This document shows, in pieces, positions 53,051 through 60,037 of a DNA stretch of 64,000 nt. Where the stretch lies: the NCBI GenBank assembly GCA_963746825.1, contig CAVVCU010000005.1, positions 682,001-746,000 on the forward strand, in the 5' to 3' direction. The stretch's first letter is position 1; each line of letters starts with the position of its first letter. This DNA is from JACVRW01 sp963746825. GTDB lineage: Bacteria; Actinomycetota; Thermoleophilia; Solirubrobacterales; Thermoleophilaceae. The translations under genes were made by a program, and so were the position numbers. Below the pieces are notes generated by a model, which saw only the letters and a program-made list of their open reading frames with translations, was not told where the DNA came from and made no database searches.

Positions 53051-53431
53051 ATGGGTGTGGAGCTTCTGCGGCGCGCCGGCCTGTGGCTTCCCCCGTTTCT
53101 GATGATGGGGGCGATCTTCGCGTTGTCGGCCCAGCCGAGCCTCGACTCGGGCCTCGGCGTGATCGATCTCATCGGCCGCAAGATCGTTCACTTCGCCGAG
53201 TACGCGCTGCTCTGCTTTCTGTGGTGGCGCCTGCTGCGCACCGGAATGAGCTCCGGGCGCGCCGCCCTGCTCGCGTTCGTCCTCTCGAGCGCGTACGCCG
53301 CCAGCGATGAGTTTCACCAGAGCTTCGTGGAGGGCCGCAACGGCACGCCCGTCGACTGGGTGATCGACAGCGCGGGGGCCGCCCTTATGGCGCTGCGCCT
53401 TCGCCACGAGAACCGCCGGGTGCGTGTGTGA
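53051..53431 (+). CDS. VanZ-like membrane protein
   Basis: The 126-aa protein has four hydrophobic segments and the VanZ-family motifs IGRKIVHFAEYALLCFLWW, SDEFHQSFVEGRNGTPVDWV and a final DSAGAALMAL helix. VanZ proteins confer low-level teicoplanin resistance in enterococci, but most bacterial members have an unknown envelope role. ATG 53051. Its stop overlaps the GTG start of the photolyase, so the two are translationally coupled. Confidence 0.88.
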   Translation: MGVELLRRAGLWLPPFLMMGAIFALSAQPSLDSGLGVIDLIGRKIVHFAEYALLCFLWWRLLRTGMSSGRAALLAFVLSSAYAASDEFHQSFVEGRNGTPVDWVIDSAGAALMALRLRHENRRVRV

Positions 53432-54846
53432 GCGCCAGCGCCTGGATCCTGGGAGACCAGCTCTCGCTCGACAACCCGGCGCTCGACGGGGCGAACCGCG
53501 TGCTGATGATCGAGTCGGAGGCCAAGCTGCGCGGAGCGCCCTGGCACCGCCAGAAGCTCCACCTCGTGCTCTCGGCCATGCGCCACTTCGCCGCCGAGCT
53601 GCGCGAGCGCGGCTTCGAGGTCGACTACCGGCGCGAGCCGAGCTACGCGGCGGGGGTGCGCGCCCACGGGGCCGACACGATCCGGCTGCTCGAGCCCCAC
53701 AGCCTGGGCGCGCAGCGCAAGCTCGGCAGGCTGCCCGGCGTCGAGCTGGTGCGGGGCACGCTGTTCCTCACCCATCCCGACGACTTTCGCGACTGGGCCG
53801 GCGGGCGCAAGCGCCTGGTGATGGAGGACTTCTACCGCGGCCAGCGCAAGCGCCTCGGGTTGCTCATGGACGGCGACGAGCCGGCCGGCGGGCGCTGGAA
53901 CTTCGACTCGGAGAACCGCAAGCCGCCTCCGCGTGACCACCGCCCCCCGCGCCCCTATCGCCCGCGCGAGGACGAGATCGACCAGGAGGTGCGGCGCGAC
54001 CTAGACGCGCTCGGCCTCGACACGTTCGGCGAGGACGCTCCGCGGCTGTGGCCCGCCACCCACGCCGAGGCGCGCCGGTCGCTCGACCGCTTCGTCGACA
54101 CCCGCCTGCCCGACTTCGGCCGCTGGCAGGACGCCATGCTCCACGGCGAGCGCTTCATGTGGCACGCCCACCTCTCCTCCTCGCTCAACCTGGGCCTGCT
54201 GGACCCCCGCGAGCCGCTGGAGCGAGCCGAGCGCGCCTACCGCGAGGGCCGGGCTCCAATCGAGGCCGTGGAGGGCTTCGTGCGCCAGATCGCCGGCTGG
54301 CGCGAGTACGTGTGGGGCATGTACTGGCTGCACGCCGAGGAGTGGCGACAGGACAACGAGCTCAACGCGCGCAAGAAGCTGCCGGACTACCTGTGGACCG
54401 GCGACACCGACATGCGCTGCGTGGCGGACTCGGTGGCCGGCCTGCGCGAGACCGCCTACGCGCACCACATCGTGCGCCTGATGGTCTTCGGCAACCTGCT
54501 GCTGCTTCACGGCGTACGCCCACACGAGGCCTTCGACTGGTTTCACCACGCCTTCATCGACGGGTATGAGTGGGTGATGGGACCAAATGCGGTGGGCATG
54601 GCCACCTACGCTGACGGCGGGCGCATGATGACCAAGCCCTACGCGGCGGGCGGGCGCTACATCGACCGCATGTCGGACTTCTGCGGGAGCTGTCGCTACG
54701 AGCCCACCCGGCGCGAGGGTGAGGACGCATGTCCCTTCACCAAGGGGTACTGGGAGTTCCTGGAGCGAAACGAGCAGCGACTGCGCTCCAACCGGCGCAT
54801 GCAGATGCCCTACCGAAACCTCGACCGGATGAGGCAGCGTGGCTAA
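53428..54846 (+). CDS. Iron-sulfur bacterial cryptochrome/photolyase (FeS-BCP, PhrB-like)
   Basis: The 472-aa flavoprotein belongs to the photolyase-related family whose studied members repair (6-4) photoproducts. Four Cys at 331, 419, 422 and 435 match the 4Fe-4S ligand spacing of PhrB (88, 3 and 13 residues apart). The N-terminal antenna domain starts AWILGDQLSLDNPAL, and YAHHIVRLMVFGNLLLLHGV carries the substrate/FAD-pocket His pair. GTG 53428 overlaps the VanZ stop (GTGA). The downstream DUF2252 gene starts inside its last codons. Confidence 0.93.
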   Translation: MSASAWILGDQLSLDNPALDGANRVLMIESEAKLRGAPWHRQKLHLVLSAMRHFAAELRERGFEVDYRREPSYAAGVRAHGADTIRLLEPHSLGAQRKLGRLPGVELVRGTLFLTHPDDFRDWAGGRKRLVMEDFYRGQRKRLGLLMDGDEPAGGRWNFDSENRKPPPRDHRPPRPYRPREDEIDQEVRRDLDALGLDTFGEDAPRLWPATHAEARRSLDRFVDTRLPDFGRWQDAMLHGERFMWHAHLSSSLNLGLLDPREPLERAERAYREGRAPIEAVEGFVRQIAGWREYVWGMYWLHAEEWRQDNELNARKKLPDYLWTGDTDMRCVADSVAGLRETAYAHHIVRLMVFGNLLLLHGVRPHEAFDWFHHAFIDGYEWVMGPNAVGMATYADGGRMMTKPYAAGGRYIDRMSDFCGSCRYEPTRREGEDACPFTKGYWEFLERNEQRLRSNRRMQMPYRNLDRMRQRG

Positions 54847-56140
54847 AGCCAAGGCCCGAGAGAAGGAAATCGTCGAAGTCCTGGAGGACGCCTTCGAGGA
54901 CCTGATCGACGCCGACCCGCGCGCCTTTCGGCGCAAGTTTCGCAAGATGGCTCAGGACCCGTTCTCCTTCTATCGCGGCAGCGCCTGCCTCTTCTACGCC
55001 GACGTGGCCGACGACGAGGACCGCTACGCCGACGAGCGCACGAGCCGGGTCTGGATCCAGGGCGACCTGCACGCCGAGAACTTCGGCACCTATGTCAACG
55101 ACGCCGGGATCCTCGTGTTCGACGTGAACGACTTCGACGAGGCCTACCTGGGCCACTTCACCTGGGACCTCAAGCGAATGGCCGCCAGCCTGGCCCTACT
55201 CGGCTTCGTCAAGGCCCTGTCCGACGACACGATCACCGAGATGATCGAGACCTACGGCCGGGCGTACCTCGAGCAGGTGGAGCACTTCCACCACGGCGAC
55301 GAGGACGAGGAGTTTCGACTCACGCTCGAGAACACCGAGGGCGCCGTGCGCGACGTGCTCCAGGAGGCCCGTCTTCAGACCCGTTGGCACATGCTGGAGA
55401 AGTCCACTCACGTGGAGGGCCACGACCGTGTGTTCAAGGAGAGCTCGAGCGCCAGGCGCCTGAAGGCAGCCGAGCGCAAGCAGGTGCTCGCCGCCTACTC
55501 CGACTACCTCGAGACGATCCCCGAGCAGAAGCGCCAGCACTCGGTGTCCTACGACGTGAAGGACGTGATCGGCCGCGTGGGCTTCGGAATCGGCAGCGCC
55601 GGCCTGCCGGCCTACAACCTCCTGGTCGAGGGCACCTCCCAGGCGCTCGAGAACGACGTGATCCTCACCATGAAACAGGGCAACCTCGCGGCACCCAGCA
55701 GGGTGGTTTCGGACAAGCGCATCAGTGAGCACTTCGAGCACTCGGGCCACCGCACGGCGATCTCCCAGCGCGCGCTGCAGGCCCACGCCGACCCCTGGCT
55801 GGGCTGGTGTGAGCTACGCGGGAAGGGCCAGGTGGTGCAGGAGATCTCGCCCTACGAGGCCGGCCTTTCCTGGGAGTCGCTGGCCGACCCCGACGAGATT
55901 CTGCCGCTGCTCACCTATCTCGGCCAGGCCACCGCCAAGGTGCATTGCGTGTCCGACGCGGGAAGCGCCGAGGATCTCGTGGACTTCGAGACCGAGGAGG
56001 CGATTGAAGCAGTGATCGACGACGACCTGCCCTCGGAGCTGGCCGAGTTCGGCGCTCGCTACGGCGAGCAGGTGCGCAAGGACCACGGGCTGTTCGTGGA
56101 CGCCTTTCGCAACGGCGACATCCCCGGATTGGACGACTAG
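54839..56140 (+). CDS. DUF2252 family protein
   Basis: The 433-aa protein has DUF2252 motifs: DPFSFYRGSACLFYADV, WIQGDLHAENFGTYVNDAG, VFDVNDFDEAYLGHFTWDLK and KQGNLAAPSRVV. The DLHAEN and DFDE motifs resemble the catalytic loop and metal-binding Asp of aminoglycoside phosphotransferases, so a small-molecule kinase activity is plausible but unproven. GTG 54839 overlaps the photolyase stop by eight bases. The tight VanZ-photolyase-DUF2252 arrangement implies a common transcript. Confidence 0.85.
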   Translation: MAKAKAREKEIVEVLEDAFEDLIDADPRAFRRKFRKMAQDPFSFYRGSACLFYADVADDEDRYADERTSRVWIQGDLHAENFGTYVNDAGILVFDVNDFDEAYLGHFTWDLKRMAASLALLGFVKALSDDTITEMIETYGRAYLEQVEHFHHGDEDEEFRLTLENTEGAVRDVLQEARLQTRWHMLEKSTHVEGHDRVFKESSSARRLKAAERKQVLAAYSDYLETIPEQKRQHSVSYDVKDVIGRVGFGIGSAGLPAYNLLVEGTSQALENDVILTMKQGNLAAPSRVVSDKRISEHFEHSGHRTAISQRALQAHADPWLGWCELRGKGQVVQEISPYEAGLSWESLADPDEILPLLTYLGQATAKVHCVSDAGSAEDLVDFETEEAIEAVIDDDLPSELAEFGARYGEQVRKDHGLFVDAFRNGDIPGLDD

Positions 56141-56143
56141 AAC

Positions 56144-57217
56144 TTAGATCCAGCCGCGCTCGGTGGCGATCAGCACCGCCTGGGCGCGGTCGACGGCGCC
56201 GAGCTTTGCGTAGGTGTTGTGCAGGTGCGTGCGCACCGTGCTGGTGGACAGCTCGAGCTCGTGGGCGATCTGCTTGTAGACCTTGCCCTCGGCCAGGCGC
56301 TTGAGCACCTCGACCTCGCGCTTGGAGAGCGGGCAGGGATCGACGTTGCGCTTGGCGTGGCTGCTGCCCTGGGGCAGCTCGTACATCACCGAGCGCAGCT
56401 GGTCGGTCGACAGCCGGCAGGCGTGGGCCGCCTTCAGCAGCGCCTTGGGGTTGACCGCCTGGGCGTGCCCGTAGTGGGCCAGCATGTCGGCCAGGCGCAC
56501 GAGCGCGGCCTCGTCCTCGGCGTCGTCGGCGTGATGGCGCTCGATCGCTCGCGCGAGCCGGTTGGGTAGCGCCCAGCGGCGCGCCAGCACGCCGCCCACG
56601 AGCGCGTGGTCGACCCCCAGCTCCAGGCGCTCGCGGTGGATGCGTTCCTCGGGCGTGCGCGCCGTGCCGTGAATCTGGCCCGGGTAGCCGGGGTAGGCGT
56701 GGGCGAGCACCAGTTTGCCCACGTCGTGAAGGAGAGCGGAGCAGAGCAGCTCGTCGCGGTCGTCGAACTCGAGCTCGCGCGCGAGACGATCGGCGGCGGC
56801 CTGGGTGGCAACGGCGTGTAGGCGGAATCGCTCGGGCATCGCGTCCCAGCCCGGGGTGCGCTCGAAGAAGTCGAAGACCGCGCTGCGCGCGGCCAGCTGC
56901 TCCACACCCTCGGGCGAGAGCACCTCGACCGCTTCGGGGATGGTCGAGATCTTGCCCCGCTTGCGCTGCGCGGTGCGGTTGGCGATGCGCAGCACGGTGA
57001 TCACGAGCGCGACGTCGGATTCAACGGCGGCCACCACCTCGCCCACCGAGGTCTGGTCCTCGCGCACGACCCGGAGCACCCGGTTGCGCGATTCGGCCAG
57101 CGCGGGGAACGCCTCCAACGCCTCGAAGGCAGCGGTCAGGCGGCGGCCGTGCCCTTCGTTGTGCCGGCTGATCGCCGGCTCGGCGCTGATGGGGTTGGTC
57201 ATCGAGGAGGCTCGCAT
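56144..57217 (-). CDS. HDOD-LuxR fusion regulator
   Basis: The 357-aa protein has an N-terminal HDOD/HD-like domain (SALLHDVGKLVLAHAYPG, VDHALVGGVLARRWALP, AIERHHADDAEDEA). A C-terminal LuxR helix-turn-helix (LSKREVEVLKRLAEGKVYKQ, then LSTSTVRTHLHNTYAKL) follows. HDOD domains are signalling modules, usually without enzymatic activity; here the HD pair in LLHDVGK is kept. The link of a helix-turn-helix to HDOD makes it a likely transcription regulator of an unknown signal. ATG 57217; an 8-bp inverted repeat (57230-57237 with 57262-57269) lies in its leader. Confidence 0.85.
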   Translation of the reverse strand: MRASSMTNPISAEPAISRHNEGHGRRLTAAFEALEAFPALAESRNRVLRVVREDQTSVGEVVAAVESDVALVITVLRIANRTAQRKRGKISTIPEAVEVLSPEGVEQLAARSAVFDFFERTPGWDAMPERFRLHAVATQAAADRLARELEFDDRDELLCSALLHDVGKLVLAHAYPGYPGQIHGTARTPEERIHRERLELGVDHALVGGVLARRWALPNRLARAIERHHADDAEDEAALVRLADMLAHYGHAQAVNPKALLKAAHACRLSTDQLRSVMYELPQGSSHAKRNVDPCPLSKREVEVLKRLAEGKVYKQIAHELELSTSTVRTHLHNTYAKLGAVDRAQAVLIATERGWI

Positions 57218-57229
57218 GTGCTTTCGTCC

Positions 57230-57269
57230 GGGGACGGCAAAACGTTCGCTGATAGCGGGATCCGTCCCC
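57230..57269. repeat. Inverted repeat in the leader of the HDOD-LuxR gene
   Basis: GGGGACGG at 57230-57237 and its complement CCGTCCCC at 57262-57269 are separated by 24 bases and lie 13 bases upstream of the HDOD-LuxR start. A hairpin leader or an operator for autoregulation are both possible. The sequence AAACGTT appears nearby twice (about 57239 and 57294), a second small repeat. Confidence 0.35.
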
Positions 57270-57301
57270 CTGGGTCATCGGCACCGCCCCCCCAAACGTT
57301 G

Positions 57302-57319
57302 AGGGCGCAAACCCGCCCT
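57302..57319 (-). terminator. Hairpin directly after gltX
   Basis: AGGGCG and CGCCCT (57302-57307 with 57314-57319) pair with a six-base loop. The hairpin begins one base after the gltX stop codon on the same strand. There is no U-tract, but the position suggests transcription ending between gltX and the downstream HDOD-LuxR gene. Confidence 0.45.
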
Positions 57320-57320
57320 G

Positions 57321-58580
57321 TCAGCCGCCGGCTGCTCGCTCCAGCGCGGCGTCGATACGCGCCAACGTCTCCTCGCGCCCCAGCGCCGCCACCGACTCGA
57401 AGATGCCCGGCGACACCGTGGTGCCGCTGATCGCCACGCGCACGGGCTGGAAGACCTCCTTGGGCTTGACCTCGAGGCGCTCCACCACCCCGCGAAGCGC
57501 GCCCTCCACGTCGTCAGCGGCGAACGAATCGAGCCCGGCGAGGGCGTCGCGAGCGGCCTCCAGGCGCTCCGGGGCCCCGTTGCCCATGATCTTCGCCCAC
57601 GCCTTCTCGTCGAACTCCTGCCGCTCGACGAGGAACTTGGCCAGCGGCCAGAACTCGGCGAGCGTCTGCATCTTCTCCTGGCTGATGGCCACGGCCTCGA
57701 GCGGGATCTCCCGGCCGGTCAGCTCCTCGAGGCGCCCCCTCACCTCCTCGGTGGGCAGCTCGCGCAGGTAGCGCCCGTTCATCCAGCGGAGCTTCTGCTC
57801 GTCGAACACGGCGGGGTTCTTGGAGACGCGGTCGAGGGCGAAGCGCTCGATCAGCTCCGGCGTGGTCATGAACGTGGTGGTCTCGTCGTAGCCCCAGCCG
57901 AGCAACGCCACGTAGTTGCGCACCGCCTCGGGCAGGTAACCCGACTCGCGCAGCTCCCCCACCGAAGCCGCCCCGTGGCGCTTGGAGAGCTTCTTGCCGT
58001 CGGTCCCGTGCAGCAGCGGGATGTGGGCGTAAACCGGCGGCTCCTGGCCGAGCGCACGCAGCAGCATCAGCTGGCGCGGGGTGTTCGACACGTGGTCCTG
58101 GCCGCGCACCACGTGGGTGATCCCCATGTCGAGGTCGTCGACCGCCACGGCGAGGTTGTAGAGCGGGCTGCCGTCCGAGCGGCGGATCACGAAGTCCTTG
58201 ATGGCCGAGTAGGGGTTCGTGATGTCGCCCAGGATCGCGTCGTGGAAGGTGATCTCGCCCTCGTCGGGCACCCGGAAGCGCACCGCTCCCTCGTCCTCGT
58301 AGGCGTCGCCGGACTCGAGCAGGCGGTCGACGGCCTCGATATGGCGATCGCGGCGCTCCCACTGCGAGATCGGCCCCTCGTCCCAGTCGAGGCCGAACCA
58401 GCGCAGCCCGTCGATGATCTGGTCGAGATTCTCGGGAGTGGAGCGCTCGCGGTCGGTGTCCTCGATCCGCAGGACGAACGTTCCGCCCGATCCGCGCGCG
58501 AGCAGCCAGTTGTACAGTGCCGTCCTCGCGCCGCCGATGTGCAGCATGCCCGTCGGGCTGGGTGCAAAGCGAACCCTCAT
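57321..58580 (-). CDS. gltX: Glutamyl-tRNA synthetase
   Basis: Class I aminoacyl-tRNA synthetase. The 419-aa product has the HIGH-type motif FAPSPTGMLHIGGART, the catalytic KLSKRHGA (KMSKS equivalent) and a HVVRGQDHVSNTPRQ segment. It is shorter than E. coli GltX (about 470), with a reduced C-terminal anticodon domain. With GatCAB encoded at 33-36 kb and no glutaminyl-tRNA synthetase seen, it is probably non-discriminating, charging Glu onto tRNA(Gln) as well. ATG 58580 was chosen because it begins the conserved N-terminus directly; the divergent nfo start is only eight bases away. Confidence 0.94.
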   Translation of the reverse strand: MRVRFAPSPTGMLHIGGARTALYNWLLARGSGGTFVLRIEDTDRERSTPENLDQIIDGLRWFGLDWDEGPISQWERRDRHIEAVDRLLESGDAYEDEGAVRFRVPDEGEITFHDAILGDITNPYSAIKDFVIRRSDGSPLYNLAVAVDDLDMGITHVVRGQDHVSNTPRQLMLLRALGQEPPVYAHIPLLHGTDGKKLSKRHGAASVGELRESGYLPEAVRNYVALLGWGYDETTTFMTTPELIERFALDRVSKNPAVFDEQKLRWMNGRYLRELPTEEVRGRLEELTGREIPLEAVAISQEKMQTLAEFWPLAKFLVERQEFDEKAWAKIMGNGAPERLEAARDALAGLDSFAADDVEGALRGVVERLEVKPKEVFQPVRVAISGTTVSPGIFESVAALGREETLARIDAALERAAGG

Positions 58581-58588
58581 CCCTTGCG

Positions 58589-59461
58589 ATGCTAATCGGC
58601 GCACACGTGTCCACGGCGGGAGGCCTGGTCAAGGCGCACGAGCGCGGGGTCGAGCGCGGCTGCGAGGCCATCCAGGTCTTCAACCAGTCGCCCCGCCAGT
58701 GGCGTCCCACCCGCTGGAAGGACGACGACATCGCCGAGTTCCTCGAGCTCCAGAAGGCGAGCCCGATCAGGTCGGTCACGATCCACGCGGTCTACCTGAT
58801 CAACCCGGCGACCAAGGACCGCGAGATGCGCAAGAAGTCGGGCGATTCGCTCGTGCACGCCCTGCGCATGGGCGACGAGATCGGAGCCGACGGGGTGGTG
58901 CTGCACCCCGGCTCGACAGTGGGCGAGCCAATCGAGGAGGCGCTGCCGCGGGTGGGCCAGATGCTCGAGCACGCGCTCGGCGAGTCCGAGAGCTGCCGCC
59001 TCCTGCTCGAGAACACGGCCGGCGCGGGCAACACGCTGGGCCGCTCCTTCGAGGAGCTCTCCGAGCTGATCGACCTGGCGGGCGGCGACGCGCGGCTGGG
59101 CGTGTGCCTCGACTCCTGCCACATGCTGGCGAGCGGCTTCGACATCACCACCGCCGACAAGCTAGGCGAGGTGATGGACCGTTGCCTGAAGCTGGTCGGG
59201 CGCCGGCGCCTGCGCTGCCTGCACGTGAACGACTCTCAGACCCCACTGGGCTCGAACCGCGATCGCCACGCCATTCCCGGCGAGGGCGAGCTCGGCGCTC
59301 GCGGGTGCGCCGCGTTTCTCTCCGAGCCGCGCTTCGAGAAGCTGCCCGCGCTCTTCGAGGGCCCGGGAACGGGCGGCCACGCCCCCGAGCGAGTCGACGT
59401 CGAGCGCATGAGGGAGCTGCGCCGCACCGGGCTTCGCTCGCGCAGGCGGCGCTCTCGTTAA
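58589..59461 (+). CDS. nfo: Endonuclease IV
   Basis: AP endonuclease of base-excision repair; TIM barrel with three metal ions. The 290-aa protein shows IGAHVSTAGGLVKAHERG at the start, a metal-ligand Glu in LLLENTAGAGN, the CLDSCHMLASG motif, HVNDSQTPLGSNRDRH and a GEGELG loop before the basic tail. ATG 58589; the open frame further upstream lies in gltX and is not used. It shares an eight-base divergent start region with gltX, so each promoter must lie inside the other gene or overlap it. Confidence 0.94.
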   Translation: MLIGAHVSTAGGLVKAHERGVERGCEAIQVFNQSPRQWRPTRWKDDDIAEFLELQKASPIRSVTIHAVYLINPATKDREMRKKSGDSLVHALRMGDEIGADGVVLHPGSTVGEPIEEALPRVGQMLEHALGESESCRLLLENTAGAGNTLGRSFEELSELIDLAGGDARLGVCLDSCHMLASGFDITTADKLGEVMDRCLKLVGRRRLRCLHVNDSQTPLGSNRDRHAIPGEGELGARGCAAFLSEPRFEKLPALFEGPGTGGHAPERVDVERMRELRRTGLRSRRRRSR

Positions 59462-59467
59462 GAGTTC

Positions 59468-59495
59468 TTGCGCACCCCTCAAAGCCTCGTAACAT
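59468..59495 (+). promoter_or_regulatory. Possible promoter for the DUF1707 gene
   Basis: TTGCGC (59468-59473) and TAACAT (59490-59495) are spaced 16 bases apart. They resemble a vegetative promoter in a stretch clearly more AT-rich than its surroundings. The GTG start at 59507 lies only about 12 bases beyond, so the transcript would be nearly leaderless, which is common in actinobacteria. Confidence 0.35.
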
Positions 59496-59506
59496 AGTGT
59501 CACTAA

Positions 59507-59938
59507 GTGTCCGCGCAGCTCGTATCCGACCAAGAGAGGGAGTACACGGTCGGGCTCCTGCGCCGGCACTGGCTCACCGGCCGGCTGACCTCCGAGGAGT
59601 TCGAGCAGCGGGTGGGCGAGGCCTGGCAGGCGCGCTCGGTCTCCGACCTCTGGGAGGCTCTGCGCCTGCTGCCGGTGGAGGGCCCGCCGCCGGCGCGCCG
59701 GGCCAGCAGCGCCACCGCGGTCTGCTCGCTCGTGGTGGGACTCGTCGGACTGATGCTCACCCCGTTGTTTCTCCTTTCGCTCCCGATCTCGATCTCGGCG
59801 TGGGCGCTTGGGCGCAACGCGCGCCGCTCCGGCTCCTGCAGCGTGCCCGGCGTGGCCATCGCAGGTGAGGTGCTCGGGATAACCGGTGCGGGGCTGAGCC
59901 TCATGATGCTGGCCGCCTGCGCCGCCCTGCTGGCCTGA
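59507..59938 (+). CDS. DUF1707/DUF4190-like membrane protein
   Basis: The 143-aa protein has an N-terminal DUF1707 module (VSDQEREYTVGLLRRHWLTG, then RLTSEEFEQRVGEAWQARSV). Two hydrophobic stretches follow (VCSLVVGLVGLMLTPLFLLS and the C-terminal GITGAGLSLMMLAACAALL). Similar short proteins are abundant in actinobacteria and may act in envelope stress or development; the function is unknown. Start GTG 59507. Confidence 0.75.
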   Translation: MSAQLVSDQEREYTVGLLRRHWLTGRLTSEEFEQRVGEAWQARSVSDLWEALRLLPVEGPPPARRASSATAVCSLVVGLVGLMLTPLFLLSLPISISAWALGRNARRSGSCSVPGVAIAGEVLGITGAGLSLMMLAACAALLA

Positions 59939-60037
59939 GTCTTCCTTCAGACGCGAGGCCGATCGACCGATAAACGGGGGGAAATCCTCCTCTGGGATCG
60001 CATCCTGCCCCCGTTCCTGTCGACACGAAAAGGACTC

